From Buddleja alternifolia (lineage: Eukaryota > Streptophyta > Magnoliopsida > Lamiales > Scrophulariaceae): a stretch of 64,000 bases of DNA. Every line of letters begins with the position of its first letter. Within the stretch, counting starts at the first letter, position 1. Position numbers and translations under genes: made by a program. The notes beneath the pieces were generated by a model. The model was not told the DNA's origin. It was given only the letters and a program-made list of their open reading frames with translations, and searched no databases. Shown here in pieces: positions 1 to 11,303 of the stretch. The DNA is taken from positions 28,033,022 to 28,097,021 of the forward strand of contig CM033399.1 in NCBI GenBank assembly GCA_019426215.1, given 5' to 3'.

Positions 1-2
1 CT

Positions 3-609
3 TATGTGGCATACTCCATCAAATCGAGCAATGCTGCTGAGGGGATATTAGGGTCTTTGAGATCGGGTCTTACCCAACTTTCCTGGATGGTTACGTGTAG
101 TCGTCGTTCTGATGTAGCATCGGGTGTTCATTTTGCTCAGAGAGGCAGAGAAGACATGCTTCCATAAAGGAGAAGTAGTGTCGAAAGAGACGACGATGAT
201 GAAGTAGAAGTTGGACGGCATCACTCACGTCCTTATGTGGGCGAAGCTGGGACTTCGAGTCAAGTTCCTCTCAACCCAGATGCTACCGGCGAAACACCCG
301 AGCCAGAGTTGCGTTACACATTCCAAGATGAGGGGCCTTCATCATCAGCTTGGGCAACGCCCGACAATTTCTGGGATCATTTTATGGGGCCTCCCCCTCA
401 CACAGGTCTGAGTCTGGACCACTCGAATTATCCACCTCCCGTACCAGAAATCCACCTCCGGACTCCCACAGTTTGGACACATCTGCAGTTCCGTTCAACT
501 TTGATATGAACAGAATAAGAAGAAATGCAGGGACCTAGACGGTCAACAAGGAGGGGGCGTGCTCCAAACTGTGGCACGGGGGGACATCGCGGTTCGCATC
601 AACATAGAT
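3..609 (+). pseudogene. 3' end of a decayed transposon-like protein gene
   Basis: One frame is open from position 3 to 509 apart from a TAA at 165-167. After the TGA at 507-509 the apparent reading continues by frame changes to a TAG at 607-609. The tail is rich in Arg and ends with a Cys-Gly-Thr-Gly-Gly-His motif; the middle is rich in Pro, Asp and Ser. From memory, Arg-rich CGTGGH-like tails occur at the ends of transposon-encoded plant-mobile-domain (MAIN-like) proteins, but no catalytic or domain core lies inside the window. That identification is a weak inference. The gene begins outside the window. Confidence 0.3.
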
Positions 610-844
610 AGTCTTTTTAATTTTTTGCTTATATTTATTGCTATTTTTTTTTTTGAATTTGTAATATTTCACCATATTTATATTTATATTATTGACGTAA
701 TTGTTCAATTGAAAGACCGAACATAAGACAAAAACGAAAGGGAATAATTTGAAGGCGAAATAATCCGACTTTTATTTGAAGGCGAAAAAACTAATACGAA
801 ACTAATACGAAAATTGAATTAATATGAAACTAATTGACATAAAT

Positions 845-987
845 CTAGTTATTCTCCTCATCAGACATTTCACTATCCGATCGATACTCATGACCTACAC
901 TAAGCTCCCACCGGGCTCTTGCTTCTTGCAGGTAACTAGAAATCACTTCACGTTGCATTATTTTGTGATTCCACACGAAAATGGGAG
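845..987 (-). pseudogene. short C-terminal coding remnant, unknown
   Basis: On the minus strand a frame of about 47 codons ends at a TAG (845-847). It is polar and acidic near its end, finishing in a run of Ser, Asp and Glu followed by two Asn. It lies tail to tail with the coding remnant that ends at 609. A TGA bounds it upstream, so only a last exon or fragment could be here. The composition looks coding-like, but I recognise no family. The rest of 610-1002 is AT-rich and shows nothing else. Confidence 0.2.
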
Positions 988-1002
988 ATAATCATAACTC
1001 TA

Positions 1003-1700
1003 AAAAAAAACAGTTTTTTTACTAAAAATGCTCAAACGGGGCTGTTTTACGTGGCCATATTTCTTCACTTGGGTGTCGGAATGAGCCAAAACTTATAGTT
1101 TTACAAACTTCATAACATCGCCTACAATTTTTATGTTGAAGTTATGGCCAACAAATGTACAAAAACAGGCCAAAAATGAGCCAGAACATAATAAAAAAGA
1201 AGATTTTTTAACAAAAAATGCTCAAGCGGGCTGTTTTTGCGTGGCCATATTTCTTCACTCGGGTGTCGGAATGAGCCAAATCTTATAATTTTACAAACTT
1301 CATAACATCACCTACAATTTCTATGTTCAAGTCATGGCCAAAAAATGTACAGAAACCGGCCTAATACGAGCCAGAAGAAAAAAAACAGTTTTTTTACTAA
1401 AAATGCTCAAACGGGGCTGTTTTGCGTGGTCGTATTTCTTCACTCGGGATTCAGAATGAGCCAAATCTTATAGTGTTACAAACTTCATAACATCACCTAC
1501 AATTTTTATGTTCAATTCATAGCCAAAAAATGTACAGAAACCGGTCTAATATGAGCCAGAAAAAAAACAGTTTTTTTACTAAAAATGCTCAAACGGGGCT
1601 GTTTTGCGTGGCCATATTTCTTCACTCGGGTGTCGGAATGAGCCAAATCTTATACTTTTACAAAGTTCATAACATCACCTATATTTTTTATGTTCAAGCT
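1003..1700. repeat. tandem array, four ~185-bp units
   Basis: Four units start near 1003, 1193, 1377 and 1560, a spacing of 183-190 bp. Each begins with an A-run followed by a T-run and contains the words ATGCTCAAACGGG, GGAATGAGCCAAA and CATAACATCACCTAC. Copies are about 85-90% alike by eye. Units of this length match a nucleosome plus linker, as in plant satellites. Short ORFs here are by-products of the repeat. Confidence 0.85.
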
Positions 1701-1773
1701 ATAAAGCACGGACACTCCGAAAATTATCCCCAGGCGGTGTCGTGCGCGTGTTGGACACGACACTCCTCCTTCA

Positions 1774-1925
1774 CGTGTCGGACACTTCTAATCCGTGTCC
1801 ATGGTTAAAAATAAAAATAGAAATTCGGACACCGTGTCGGACACTTCTAATGCGTGTCCATGGTTAAAAATAAAAATAGAAATTCGGACACCGTGTCGGA
1901 CACGACCAAATGCGTGTCTGACACG
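1774..1925. repeat. 59-bp tandem repeat with palindromic GTGTCGGACAC core
   Basis: Units start at 1774, 1833 and 1892, exactly 59 bp apart; the third diverges after its core. Each carries a GTGTC..GACAC dyad and an A-rich spacer. Similar GTGTCC/GGACAC words continue from about 1707 to 1950 and recur near 2275-2345, so the block may be a decayed element rich in this dyad. Confidence 0.8.
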
Positions 1926-2438
1926 GTGAGGACACAGTCAGGACACGGCTAGGTCACTTTTTATAAGATACTAAAACTTTGGGGGGTTAAATTGTAAATA
2001 AAAGCTTACCAATTTTCTAAATCTAATAAAAACTTACCAATTTTTTATAAGACATGTATATGAACAATGGAGTATTTATTTTTGTTATATCATGTTATGG
2101 ATTGAAAACATGTTTATTGTTATATTTAGTTTATGTTTATATTTTTATTTTGCATTTGTTATTGATAAGTAGTTAAATTATTTGCAATATACATAGCTTT
2201 ACAAAGAAACAAGTAAAATACAAATTTATATATAATATTTATATATATATATAAAATTGGACAGCCATGTTGAAGCCGTGTCGTGTCCTATATTTATTTA
2301 AAAATGCCATTCCCCATGTCTGTGTCACCGTGTCGGTGCATCATAGTGTTCAAGTCATAGCCAAAAGAGCGTAGAGAAAGAGGGAGGAAAAGGAGAGAAA
2401 GAGAAAGAAAAAGAAAAAGAAAATCTTTTAATATCATT

Positions 2439-2471
2439 ACTGGATACGCCATTATTAATGGTGTATCCAGT
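2439..2471. repeat. 33-bp imperfect palindrome, left
   Basis: The stretch begins ACTGGATACGCC and ends GGTGTATCCAGT. The two arms pair with one mismatch around a short AT centre, so it can form a hairpin. A near-copy lies at 3225-3257, just beyond the hAT-like element. Confidence 0.8.
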
Positions 2472-2476
2472 TACAT

Positions 2477-3215
2477 TAGGGGTGTATATAAACTTGCCCA
2501 ACACGCCCGAACTGCTCAACCCGAGCCGATCCGTCCGAAAACCGCCGGTTTAGAATTATTAAATAATAGTGGCGGGTTGAAAATATTGCAACCCGCCACT
2601 TTTGTGTCGGGTGGTGGGTTTAATAATTGTAACCCGCCTAACCCGCAACCCGACCGCTAATCATTTATATTACAAATATAAGTATATATAGTTAAAGATT
2701 AACACTAAATTTTGAAAATTATATATTCATGTAACATATTTTATTTTTTATTTGAGCAAACAAATTGACTCGTTTGAACACTTGTTTTCATTTGATTTGA
2801 ACGAAAAATTTATATGTATATGTATATTTTGATGATAAATTTACAAAAAACATTAATTTTATTAATATTTTAGAGTTTTTCACTCATTAGAAATCATGGT
2901 AATATGAATTTTATTTGATAACACCACTTATTTGTGTATTTTTTACCAACTCAATTTCTTTTAGTTAAATGTACAAAAAGTATAATAATTAATTTCTTAC
3001 TTACTACTTATAACTAAAATTAAGTTGTAAAAACTATAACTATAATTTGATAACCCGCCAACCTGCCCGTTAAAACATTAAATACGACCAACCCGAACCG
3101 CTCGGTTTGAAAAAAAAATTATGCATTTTCGGTTTGATATTTTGTCAACCCGCACATGTTGGGTCGGGTTAATTTTTTTTGTAAAACCGCCCGAACCCGA
3201 CCGTGTACACCTCTA
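2477..3215. mobile_element. non-autonomous hAT-like transposon (739 bp)
   Basis: The left end reads TAGGGGTGTA and the right end is its imperfect inverse, TACACCTCTA. The ends continue with related CCCGAAC/GTTCGGG-rich subterminal sequence, and the interior repeats GGGTT and AACCCG words. The flanks AGTTACAT (2469-2476) and AGTCGCAT (3216-3223) agree at six of eight bases, fitting the 8-bp target duplication of the hAT superfamily. There is no transposase ORF. Boundaries are clear; the superfamily rests on end sequence and duplication length. Confidence 0.65.
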
Positions 3216-3224
3216 AGTCGCATG

Positions 3225-3257
3225 ACTGGATACTCCATTAGTAATGGAGTATCCAGT
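3225..3257. repeat. 33-bp palindrome, right
   Basis: It begins ACTGGATACTCC and ends GGAGTATCCAGT, with nearly perfect arms. It differs from the left copy at a few bases. Removing the hAT-like element brings the two palindromes to about 10 bp apart. From 3258 to 3651 I see only AT-rich sequence with no gene. Confidence 0.8.
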
Positions 3258-3651
3258 AACAAAATTTTAAAAAAATAAAATTTAAACCGAAAATTAAAAA
3301 AAAAAAAAATTTAAGGTGGATACTCATGCTATTTCTGAATTTATAATTTTTTGTGTATTATATATATAATTTTTATTTAAAACTATAATATTTTTTTAAA
3401 AAGTCCAAATACTTTTTAAAGATATCTATACCAGAATATCCAGATGACTTGTGAATAGTCTTGAACATGATCCATTTGACATTGTAGCGGCTGCAGCCCT
3501 ATTTGGTTAATCTAATCCTTCATCTTGTGGACAGTTATTCTACTTTACTGATGAGGTTTATATTTTTCCGTACAGATGATGTTTGTATATGAAATGAAAT
3601 ACATGATGATACACAATTTCTTCTATCAGTACAAAATTTTCTTATAAAATT

Positions 3652-5190
3652 TGTTAGGAATTTCATGTTAGATGTTTTGATGATGACAATTAGGACTTTA
3701 TGTTAGACCCCAAAATATGTAAGTTTGATTTTAGTAGAAATCATGTATAAGCTTTGAAGCGTTAGATTTGTAATAGGCTTTGTTTTGTTTTTATTCTAGA
3801 TTGTTAGGCTAAGTAGTCTTAGGCTGAGCGTCTGATAATTTCTGAGTGAGTTTATCAGTGGTAAAGTTTGAAGACTCAAGCGCCTGAAGTTTGAATGAAG
3901 ATGAAGTCTCCAAACGTCCAAATGACCAGCTATATCAAGCGTCACCTTAGAGGACAGAAGTGATTCAAGGATGGATAAGCGTCTATCAATGACTGATTTC
4001 ATCTGAATTTATTTCTAAGTCCAGAAGGAGTTTATTACAAATATTCTCAATGCATTAAGTGACAACGGGCATTTAATTCAAATGCATTAAATGCTGATAA
4101 GAGCATTAAATGTGATAAGCACTTTCAGACGTACGGAGAAGCCACCCTATTGGACTGTCAACTATTCATAGACTGCAGCACCAACTTTTGTGCAACAGAT
4201 TTTCAGGAAAAAAGACTAAAGTTGTTCACTCGCGGAAGTGAGAGACATGCGCCTGTGCATGTGTCAAACATACACTTTCTCCAAGAATGCCTATAAATAG
4301 GACTTCAACAGCAAGACAAAAACACGATCAATTTCCAAGCCAAAGTGTTGTTGCATTGAAGTCTCATTCCTTAAACTCTCAGAAAAGCCAGAATATTCAA
4401 GAAAACATTCTCTTTGCTTTTCTTCAATTCCTGAGACAGTCAACCAATATCTCAAACATTCTTTTTGAAGAAACCACATTACTATTGAGATATTTCTAGT
4501 TGTTTGAACTTCATCAAAATCAAACAAATCGTTTAGAAAACCCCATCCAAGCCTCGCGATCTGTGTGAAGTCGAAGTTGGCTACTTGCATTATTTCTGGG
4601 TGAAAGAAGCAAGGGGATTGAAGTGATTTGGAGCAGAAATCTGTGTGATCAAGGAGCTCAAGTCATCGACATCTATCTCTCCCTAATTTGTAGAAGATTC
4701 TGTGTGATTCTTTGAAAATCATTTTAGTGGATTGCCTCCGAGTGTTCAAGGAGAAGAAGGACGTAGTTGGGATTACACCACCTAACGAACCTTACAAATA
4801 TTGTGTCATTTACTTTACAGTCAATTTTCTTATTTATCATATCATTGCATAAATTGATTAAGTAAAACACAATCAAACGTTAAGCAACTAAGAAATATCT
4901 TGTGACGCTACTCTAAAATTATTCCGCTGTGCTAACACTGATTAAAGAACTGAACGCTTAAACCTACCTGGTTAAAGTATTCAAATCTTAAAGTCTAAGT
5001 TAACTTTCTAAAACAGTCTTCATTAGACGCTTAGCTTGAGCGTCTATATCTCAAGTAAACGCTCAGTCAAGCGTCTATATTTCAAGCGTCCAAAACCTTT
5101 TTAATACTAAATTTTAGAAGTCGAAAAAGACTTCAGGGTCTATTCAACCCCCCCCTTCTAGACCCTTTCATATGCCACTTGGGACCAACA
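3652..5190 (+). repeat. element A 5' LTR
   Basis: This 1539-bp LTR starts TGTTAGGAA and ends GGGACCAACA. Close copies are at 15816-17381 and at 27131-28367 plus 40239-40554. A likely TATA region is CCTATAAATAG near 4290. The U5 half (about 5010-5095) holds a dense cluster of GACGCT/AGCGTC words. Many substitutions are shared with the split element B LTR rather than with element A's own 3' LTR. Confidence 0.93.
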
Positions 5191-5192
5191 AG

Positions 5193-5204
5193 TGGTATCA
5201 GAGC
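5193..5204 (+). promoter_or_regulatory. element A primer binding site (tRNA-iMet)
   Basis: TGGTATCAGAGC begins two bases after the LTR end and is complementary to the 3' end of plant initiator methionine tRNA, the usual Copia primer for minus-strand DNA synthesis. Confidence 0.92.
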
Positions 5205-5289
5205 GGTTAAAGTTGAAATTTAAAAATTTTCAAGCATAACTGCTTGTTTAGACCTGTTTCAAAATCTAGTTGCTTTTAAAATTTTCGTT

Positions 5290-7145
5290 ATGGCATTTGC
5301 TAAAGTTCCCAAACTGACTGAATCAAATTATGACACATGGAAAGTCAAAGCATTTACATATCTTTGTTCATGTGATGATGACATGTGCGATATTATTTCA
5401 GATGGGCCAATCAAAATATATAAAGTTATCACAAGAGCGCCTGGAGCCACGGAAGACACTCCGGATGGTTACGTTGAAAAACCGAAACAAGAATGGTCTC
5501 CAGATGAGCGTCGAAGAGCAAATTTGGACAATGTTGGTAGGAATGCTCTGTATACAGCTATTGGTGATAATGATAACCTATTCAACAAGATTAAGTCATG
5601 CAACACAACTAAGGAAATCTGGGATAAGTTAGCCATGATCTGTGGTGATTCAGCTCAGATTAAAGAGAACAAACTTTCCATTGCCAAGGAAAGGTTTAAC
5701 AGTTTTAAGATGTTGACCAATGAAACTTTAGAGCAACTGGACATAAAATTCACAGCTCTTGTTACGGAACTCACATCTTTGGGTATGAATTTATAGAACC
5801 GAGAAATGGTGGTTAAAATCTTTAGAAGTCTACCTAGTAGATTCTTGATGAAGATAACAACTATGAGAGAATCAAATATGTTGGATCGCTTAACTCCAGA
5901 AGATGCTTTTAAAAGAAAGGAAATAGTCCTAAGCATCAAGGACAGAGTTCATATCAAGCGCCCGCTCCAGTACAACAACAGTACCAAGCGCCTTAGTATT
6001 CTGTTCCTTCACCCCAAGCGCCTACTCAATACCAAGCGTCTACTCAAAATCTCTCAGGGCCCGTGGTCTCAAAACCACACACTGCAAGGTTAACAAATGA
6101 ACAAAAGATGAAAACTAATCTTTGTTATAATTGCAGGAAACCAGGGCACTACCAGGTAAATTGCCCTTATCTAAATGTATCCAAGCCCTCAAGGCAGGAT
6201 TATGTGGATAGAAACCAATTCAGGAGCAACCTTCGCCAACAAGGTTTGCTAGCCGAATCAGAACCAACGTCCGCACCTGAAGATTTGGAGTCTTCAGAGG
6301 AGAGTAGTGATGATGATGAGCCAGTGGATGACTCAGCGCTTATTTGTCTCATGGCCAGAGATGATGAAGCGTCTCCTGAGGTAAACACTGAGATATCTTA
6401 CCCTCTCTCTTATGAAGAATTACTTGATAGAGTCAAAGAATATTATAATGATTGTGAAGATGCCGCCAAAATATATCAAAATCACTTCGATATCATTTCA
6501 TCGCTCAAAAGTGATAATGTGACGCTCAAAGCAGAGTTGTGAGTTCAACAACAATGCATTGAGAAGAACAAATCACTTGAGAATGATATAATCAATCTAA
6601 AAAGTGATCTTGATATAATAGTCAAGAGAGAAGCTGAGCTGATGGCTAGACTTTCTAAATCAGAACAGCTCGTCTCATCATTGTCTAAAGCATCAAGAAA
6701 GCTTGACAATGTGACTGAGGTAACAAGGTTATTTGGTGAAAAGACCGGTTTAGGATGCAATAAATTCGGTAAACAACCAAACAAACCTAATGTTACGGCA
6801 AACAACAAAGGAAAGGGTGTTTTCTTTGTTGAGAAAGGTTCACAAGGTCAAACACAAAATGAACCAAGCGACAAAGGTACAAGGTCAAATGAGAAAGCCA
6901 AAGATGACTCAGGCAAGGGAAAGGCGAAAGCAAATGATTCACAAAGAAAGGTTCATCCGAACACTCAAAAGGCTAAGGATAAACCTAATCACTATGAATC
7001 AAACGCTAAGCGTCCAGCATCAAATATGCATCCTAAGCCAGCGCCCAGGAAATACCAGCGTCAATATCCACAGAGGTCTAGATCATATTATCGCTACTAT
7101 GATGATTATGATTATGACTATGATTATGATTACTTTTATAATTGA
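5290..7145 (+). pseudogene. gag: element A gag (capsid/nucleocapsid), broken
   Basis: Gag would form the virus-like particle and package the RNA. The N-terminal part (5290-5796) has the Copia gag pattern with an LTESNYDTWK-like start. The frame then meets a TAG (5794-5796) but continues with gag-like residues. After a frameshift between about 5900 and 5960 and a TAG at 5994-5996 comes a Gln/Pro/Ala-rich stretch, then the CCHC zinc knuckle CYNCRKPGHYQVNC (about 6123-6164). A coiled-coil-like acidic region follows, cut by a TGA at 6540-6542. A long Lys/Gly/Asn-rich tail ends in Tyr/Asp repeats and a TGA at 7143-7145. Confidence 0.85.
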
Positions 7146-7331
7146 GGATATTATTATACACCCAAAAAGCACATACAACATAATGTGAAACCCAAAAAGG
7201 CCAATATTCCTACAATGAAGACTAGGCAAATATGGGTTCCTAAAGTTCTAATTCAAACTAACAATGTTACTAATGTTAAAGGACCCAAGCAACAATGGGT
7301 ACCTAAACAGAAATAGAACTTCCCTTCGTGA

Positions 7332-8786
7332 TTGCATGTACCTAGAGCTAGAGCCGATACATATGTGTGGTACTTCGATAGTGGATCGTCAAGGCACATG
7401 GCTGGTTCCAAGGATCTTCTGATCAACTATCGAGCTGCCAATGGTCCTCAGGTTGTATTTGGTGACAACTCCAAAGGTAAAACTAAAGGTATAGGTACTG
7501 TGCATAGGGGGAACATCATGATGAGTGATGTTTATTATGTTGAGGGTCTAAAGCACAATTTATTAAGCATAAGTCAATTTTGTGATAAAGGCTTTGAAGT
7601 CATATTCTCAAGCGACTGTTGCTATATAAATGACGCTAAGACTAAGTCTACTAAATTAAAAGGTAAAAGAACTAACAACGTATATTTGTTAGATTGGGGT
7701 TCAACACTTGATAACAACTCAACATGTTTTGTTGCTAAAAATAAATCTAAAATGGGTTGGTTATGGCATAGAAAAAGGAATCACCTCAACTTTAAGACAA
7801 TCTCTCAGCTTATAAATCTAAATCTTGTAGAGGGATTACCAAAAGGACCATTTCACAAGGATCGCCTTTGTGACGCTTGTCAAATGGGCAAACAGGTCAA
7901 GTCATCGTTCAAGAGAAAACCTCATCTATCTACCTCTAGAATACTTGAACTACTTCACATGGATTTGTTTGGACCTATTCAAACGATCAGTGTAAGCGGT
8001 AAAAGGTATACTTTGGTGATAGTAGATGATTTCTCTCGATTTACTTGGGTGGAATTTCTTTCATCCAAAGATGAGACATGTGACAAGTTAACAACGCTTA
8101 TTCGGCAACTTCAAACATTGAAAAATCTTAAAGTTGCAAGAATAAGAAGCGATCACGGTACTGAATTTACTAACAAGATTGTTGAGAAGTTTTGTGCAGA
8201 GAATGGAATACATCATGAGTATTCAGCTCCCAGAACTCCCCAACAGAATGGTGTTGCTGAGCACCGGAACAGAACGCTCAAGGAAGCTGCTAGGACAATG
8301 TTAGCAGAGTCCAACCTTGCTCTTAGGTTTTGGGCCGAAGCGATCAACACTGCATGTTATACTCAAAACCGTTGCATGATCAACAAACAGCATGAGAAAA
8401 CTCCTTATGAACTATGGAAGGGACGTAAGCCAAATGTTTCATATTTTCACGTCTTTGGTTCTAAATGCTTTATCCATAATAATGGATCCCAAAGCCTAAA
8501 GACATTTGTACCTAAAGCGGATGAGGGAATCTTTCTAGGCTATGCCAAGAATGGAAAGAATTTTCGCATCCTAAATAAGATCAAATCGAAGGTTGAGGAA
8601 TCTATTCATGTTGTTTTTGATGATGCTAACCAAGAACCGAGTAAGGTTAATATAAATGATGTAGGAGTTGAAGATCTATGTCATCAAGCGTCTAAGATCA
8701 CCATTAATGATGATAGTGACGCGATGATGAGATCTCAGTGCCACCTCCTAAGATTACTCGTGAGGTTACTCTGGATAACAATGTAA
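7332..8786 (+). pseudogene. pol: element A protease and integrase portion of pol
   Basis: The open frame is part of a polyprotein, so its first codon is not a true start. The aspartic protease active site appears as FDSGSS near 7374. The integrase zinc domain follows as WLWHRKRNH and CDACQ (about 7755-7890). The catalytic DDE triad is present: Asp in HMDLFGP, Asp in RSDHGTEF, and Glu in QQNGVAEHRNRT. The usual conserved Arg-Lys after that Glu is His-Arg here. The frame shifts near 8735 into the next segment. Confidence 0.88.
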
Positions 8787-10084
8787 GAAATACTGATGAT
8801 CATGAAGAGAGTGATCATCAAGAGCAAACAAGGATTTGTGAACTTGAAGCGCCTAGGCAAGAAGGTAGTCAAGCGTCTGATCGTCAAGCGCCTGTTCAAC
8901 CACTTAACCCTTTTCAACCAGATAGACTATGGCTGCGTGATCATCCACCTGAGCAGATTATTGGAGATATTGGAGCGCCTGTTAGGACTAGAGCCGCTAC
9001 ATTCAATGAGGCCATGTTCGCAAGCTTTCTATCTCAAATGGAACCTAAGAAAGTGGATGAAGCGCTAAGCGATCCAAGTTGGATTTAATTCATGCAAGAA
9101 GAGCTAAATCAGTTTGAACGTAGTAAGGTTTGGACGCTAGTACCAAGACCAACTCACCAAGGAGTCATTGGAACTAGATGGGTTTATAGAAACAAGATGG
9201 ATGAGAATGGCACTGTAATAAGAAACAAGGCCAGACTCGTTGCTCAAGGATATTGCCAAGAAGAGGGCATTGACTTTGATGATACATATGCTCCTGTCGC
9301 CCGTCTTGAAGCAATCCGCATGTTTCTAGCATATGCAGCGTTCAACAAGTTTACAGTATATCAGATGGACGTAAAGAGTGCCTTCTTGAATGGTAAACTC
9401 CAAGAAGAAGTATATGTGGAGCAACCACCGGGGTTCATCAACAACCATGGTAAGGGTATGGTTTACAAGCTAGACAAAGCACCTTATGGGCTTAAGCAAG
9501 CACCCCGAGCATGGTATGACACTCTCTCTATCTTTCTTATTGGTAAAGGTTTTTCAAAAGGCAACATTGATACAACGTTATTTAAAATTACCAATAACGA
9601 AGATATTCTCTTAGTCCAAATTTATGTTGATGATATTATATTTGGCTCTACGAACAAGCGTTTGTGTGAGAAATTTTCGAAAATGATGCAAGAACAATTT
9701 GAAATGAGCATAATGGGTGAATTAACTTTCTTCTTAGGATTACAAGTTAAACAACTCCCTAATGGCATATTTATTAACCAAGCTAAATATACAAGAGATA
9801 TGATTAAGAAATTTGGTATGGAAAATGCATCATATTCAAAAATTCCAATGAGCCAAACGCTTAAGTTATATAAAAATGAAAGTGGAAAGAAAGTTGATAT
9901 CACTAATTATAGAGGTATCATTGGATCACTTCTTTATCTTACTGCCAGTAGACCTGATATTATGTTTTCGGTATGCATGTGTGCACGATTTCAAGCTGAT
10001 CCTAAAAAGTCACACTTAATTGCTGCCAAGAAGATCCTTAAATACCTAAAAGGCACACAAAAATGTGGGCTTATGGTATCCTAG
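8738..10084 (+). pseudogene. pol: element A reverse transcriptase portion of pol
   Basis: RT copies the element RNA into DNA. A Pro/Gln-rich linker runs to a TAA at 9086-9088, and the same frame continues at 9089 with the Copia RT domain: [45 protein letters not shown] and the catalytic YVDD box (9623-9634). The RT core itself is uninterrupted from 9092. It ends at 10084 through a one-base frameshift; the overlapping frame from 10065 continues into RNase H. All RT motifs look intact, and the damage lies at both edges. Confidence 0.88.
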
Positions 10085-10571
10085 GGATTCTCCTTTTGAA
10101 CTAATTGGTTACTCAGATACAGATTTTGCAGGTTGCAAAATAGATCGTAACAGTACTAGTGGTACATGTCAATTTCTAGGTGATAGGTTAGTTTCATGGC
10201 ATAGCAAGAAACAACAATCCATAGCTACCTCTACAGCCGAAGCTGAGTATGTAGTTGCAGGAAGTTGTTGTGCACAAGTGTTATGGATGAGGCAACAACT
10301 TAGATATTATGGTATAATCCTAGGTCCAACCCCCATTCATTGTGATAACCAAAGCGCTCTCGCCATGACTCAAAACCCCGTTCTCCATTCCAAAACTAAA
10401 CATATTGACATTAGATACCATTTCCTTCGTGACCATGTTCAAAAGAAAGATATCTCCATGCACTTTATTAGAACTGACAAACAATTGGCAGATATCTTTA
10501 CTAAAGCGCTCAACGAACAACGTTTTCTCACTTTGAGAAGTGAATTAGGTATGATTGATTTAAACGCTTAA
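10065..10571 (+). pseudogene. pol: element A RNase H portion of pol
   Basis: RNase H removes the RNA strand during reverse transcription. Copia-type motifs are visible: YSDTDFAGC, STAEAEYVVAG, CDNQSALAM and the C-terminal KHIDIRYHFLRD with ADIFTKAL. The catalytic acidic residues appear present. The domain is out of frame with RT by one base near 10070. Confidence 0.87.
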
Positions 10572-11303
10572 TTATTTTGCATCATACTTTATTAGACATA
10601 TAATTTAAGGGGAATCCACTTGATTTATGTCTAAAAGATTTTCTTTGAAAAGATTGGTACAAGTTATCAAATTTAGGAGGAACCTTAAAATTGTACTTGA
10701 ACATAACTGAAAGCGTCAATGATCAAAATTTTCAGATGCATGATCATCAACGCTCAATATTATTTATGCATAAAATATTGGACGCTCAAACATAAAAAGA
10801 ACTTTGATCTCAAGCGTCGATATTACAACAGTTATAATAAATACCAAGAAGTGTTATACCAACCAGTGGTATCAGTTAAGCGTTGAACCAATTCCATTCA
10901 ACACTTAATATAAAATTGTTTATAAAAGTCATGCATAAATTTTACACGCTTCTTGAAGAAGTGGATAGTCTCAAAAGTCTATTGTGTACTCTATTCACAC
11001 GCTTCTATCACATCAAACTAGCGGGTAATCAAAAACTTTTTAAAATGACGGTTCAGAGATAGCACGTATTTGTGTACGTGTTAGTGTACCATTAGGCGCA
11101 TGTGTTACACTCTGAAAATGCCAAACGTTTTTAAAATTTTAACTCGGATGTCAAATCTTTAAATATGGGAATTATCAAATGTAACTTCTCTCTCTTACAC
11201 AAAACTCGCGTCCGCAGTTATTTTAATGGCTGAGATTAAAATTCTTTACACGTGTCTAAATCCTACAGAGACTAAAGAACACTAGTTTCAAAAATTCATT
11301 ACT
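10572..11303 (+). other. element A spacer between pol and extra ORF
   Basis: About 730 bp with no credible ORF. It contains repeated AAGCGTC, GACGCTC and ACACGCTTC words in both orientations, and a primer-site-like AGTGGTATCAG near 10865. SIRE elements are known for short palindromic motifs in noncoding regions; whether these words are equivalent is inference. Confidence 0.6.

Noticed and set aside
3796..4590. Short ORFs inside the SIRE LTR, repeated near 15969-16739 and 27280-28074
   Set aside because: They recur only because the LTR is repeated, lie on both strands, and have no recognisable domain.
5193..5204. tRNA gene fragments at primer binding sites
   Set aside because: Only 12-21 bases match tRNA 3' ends, in the complementary sense, exactly next to LTRs; no tRNA body is present.
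10860..10875. Second primer binding site (AGTGGTATCAG) in element A
   Set aside because: It lacks the adjacent LTR end and matches only partly, so it is probably coincidental or a relic.
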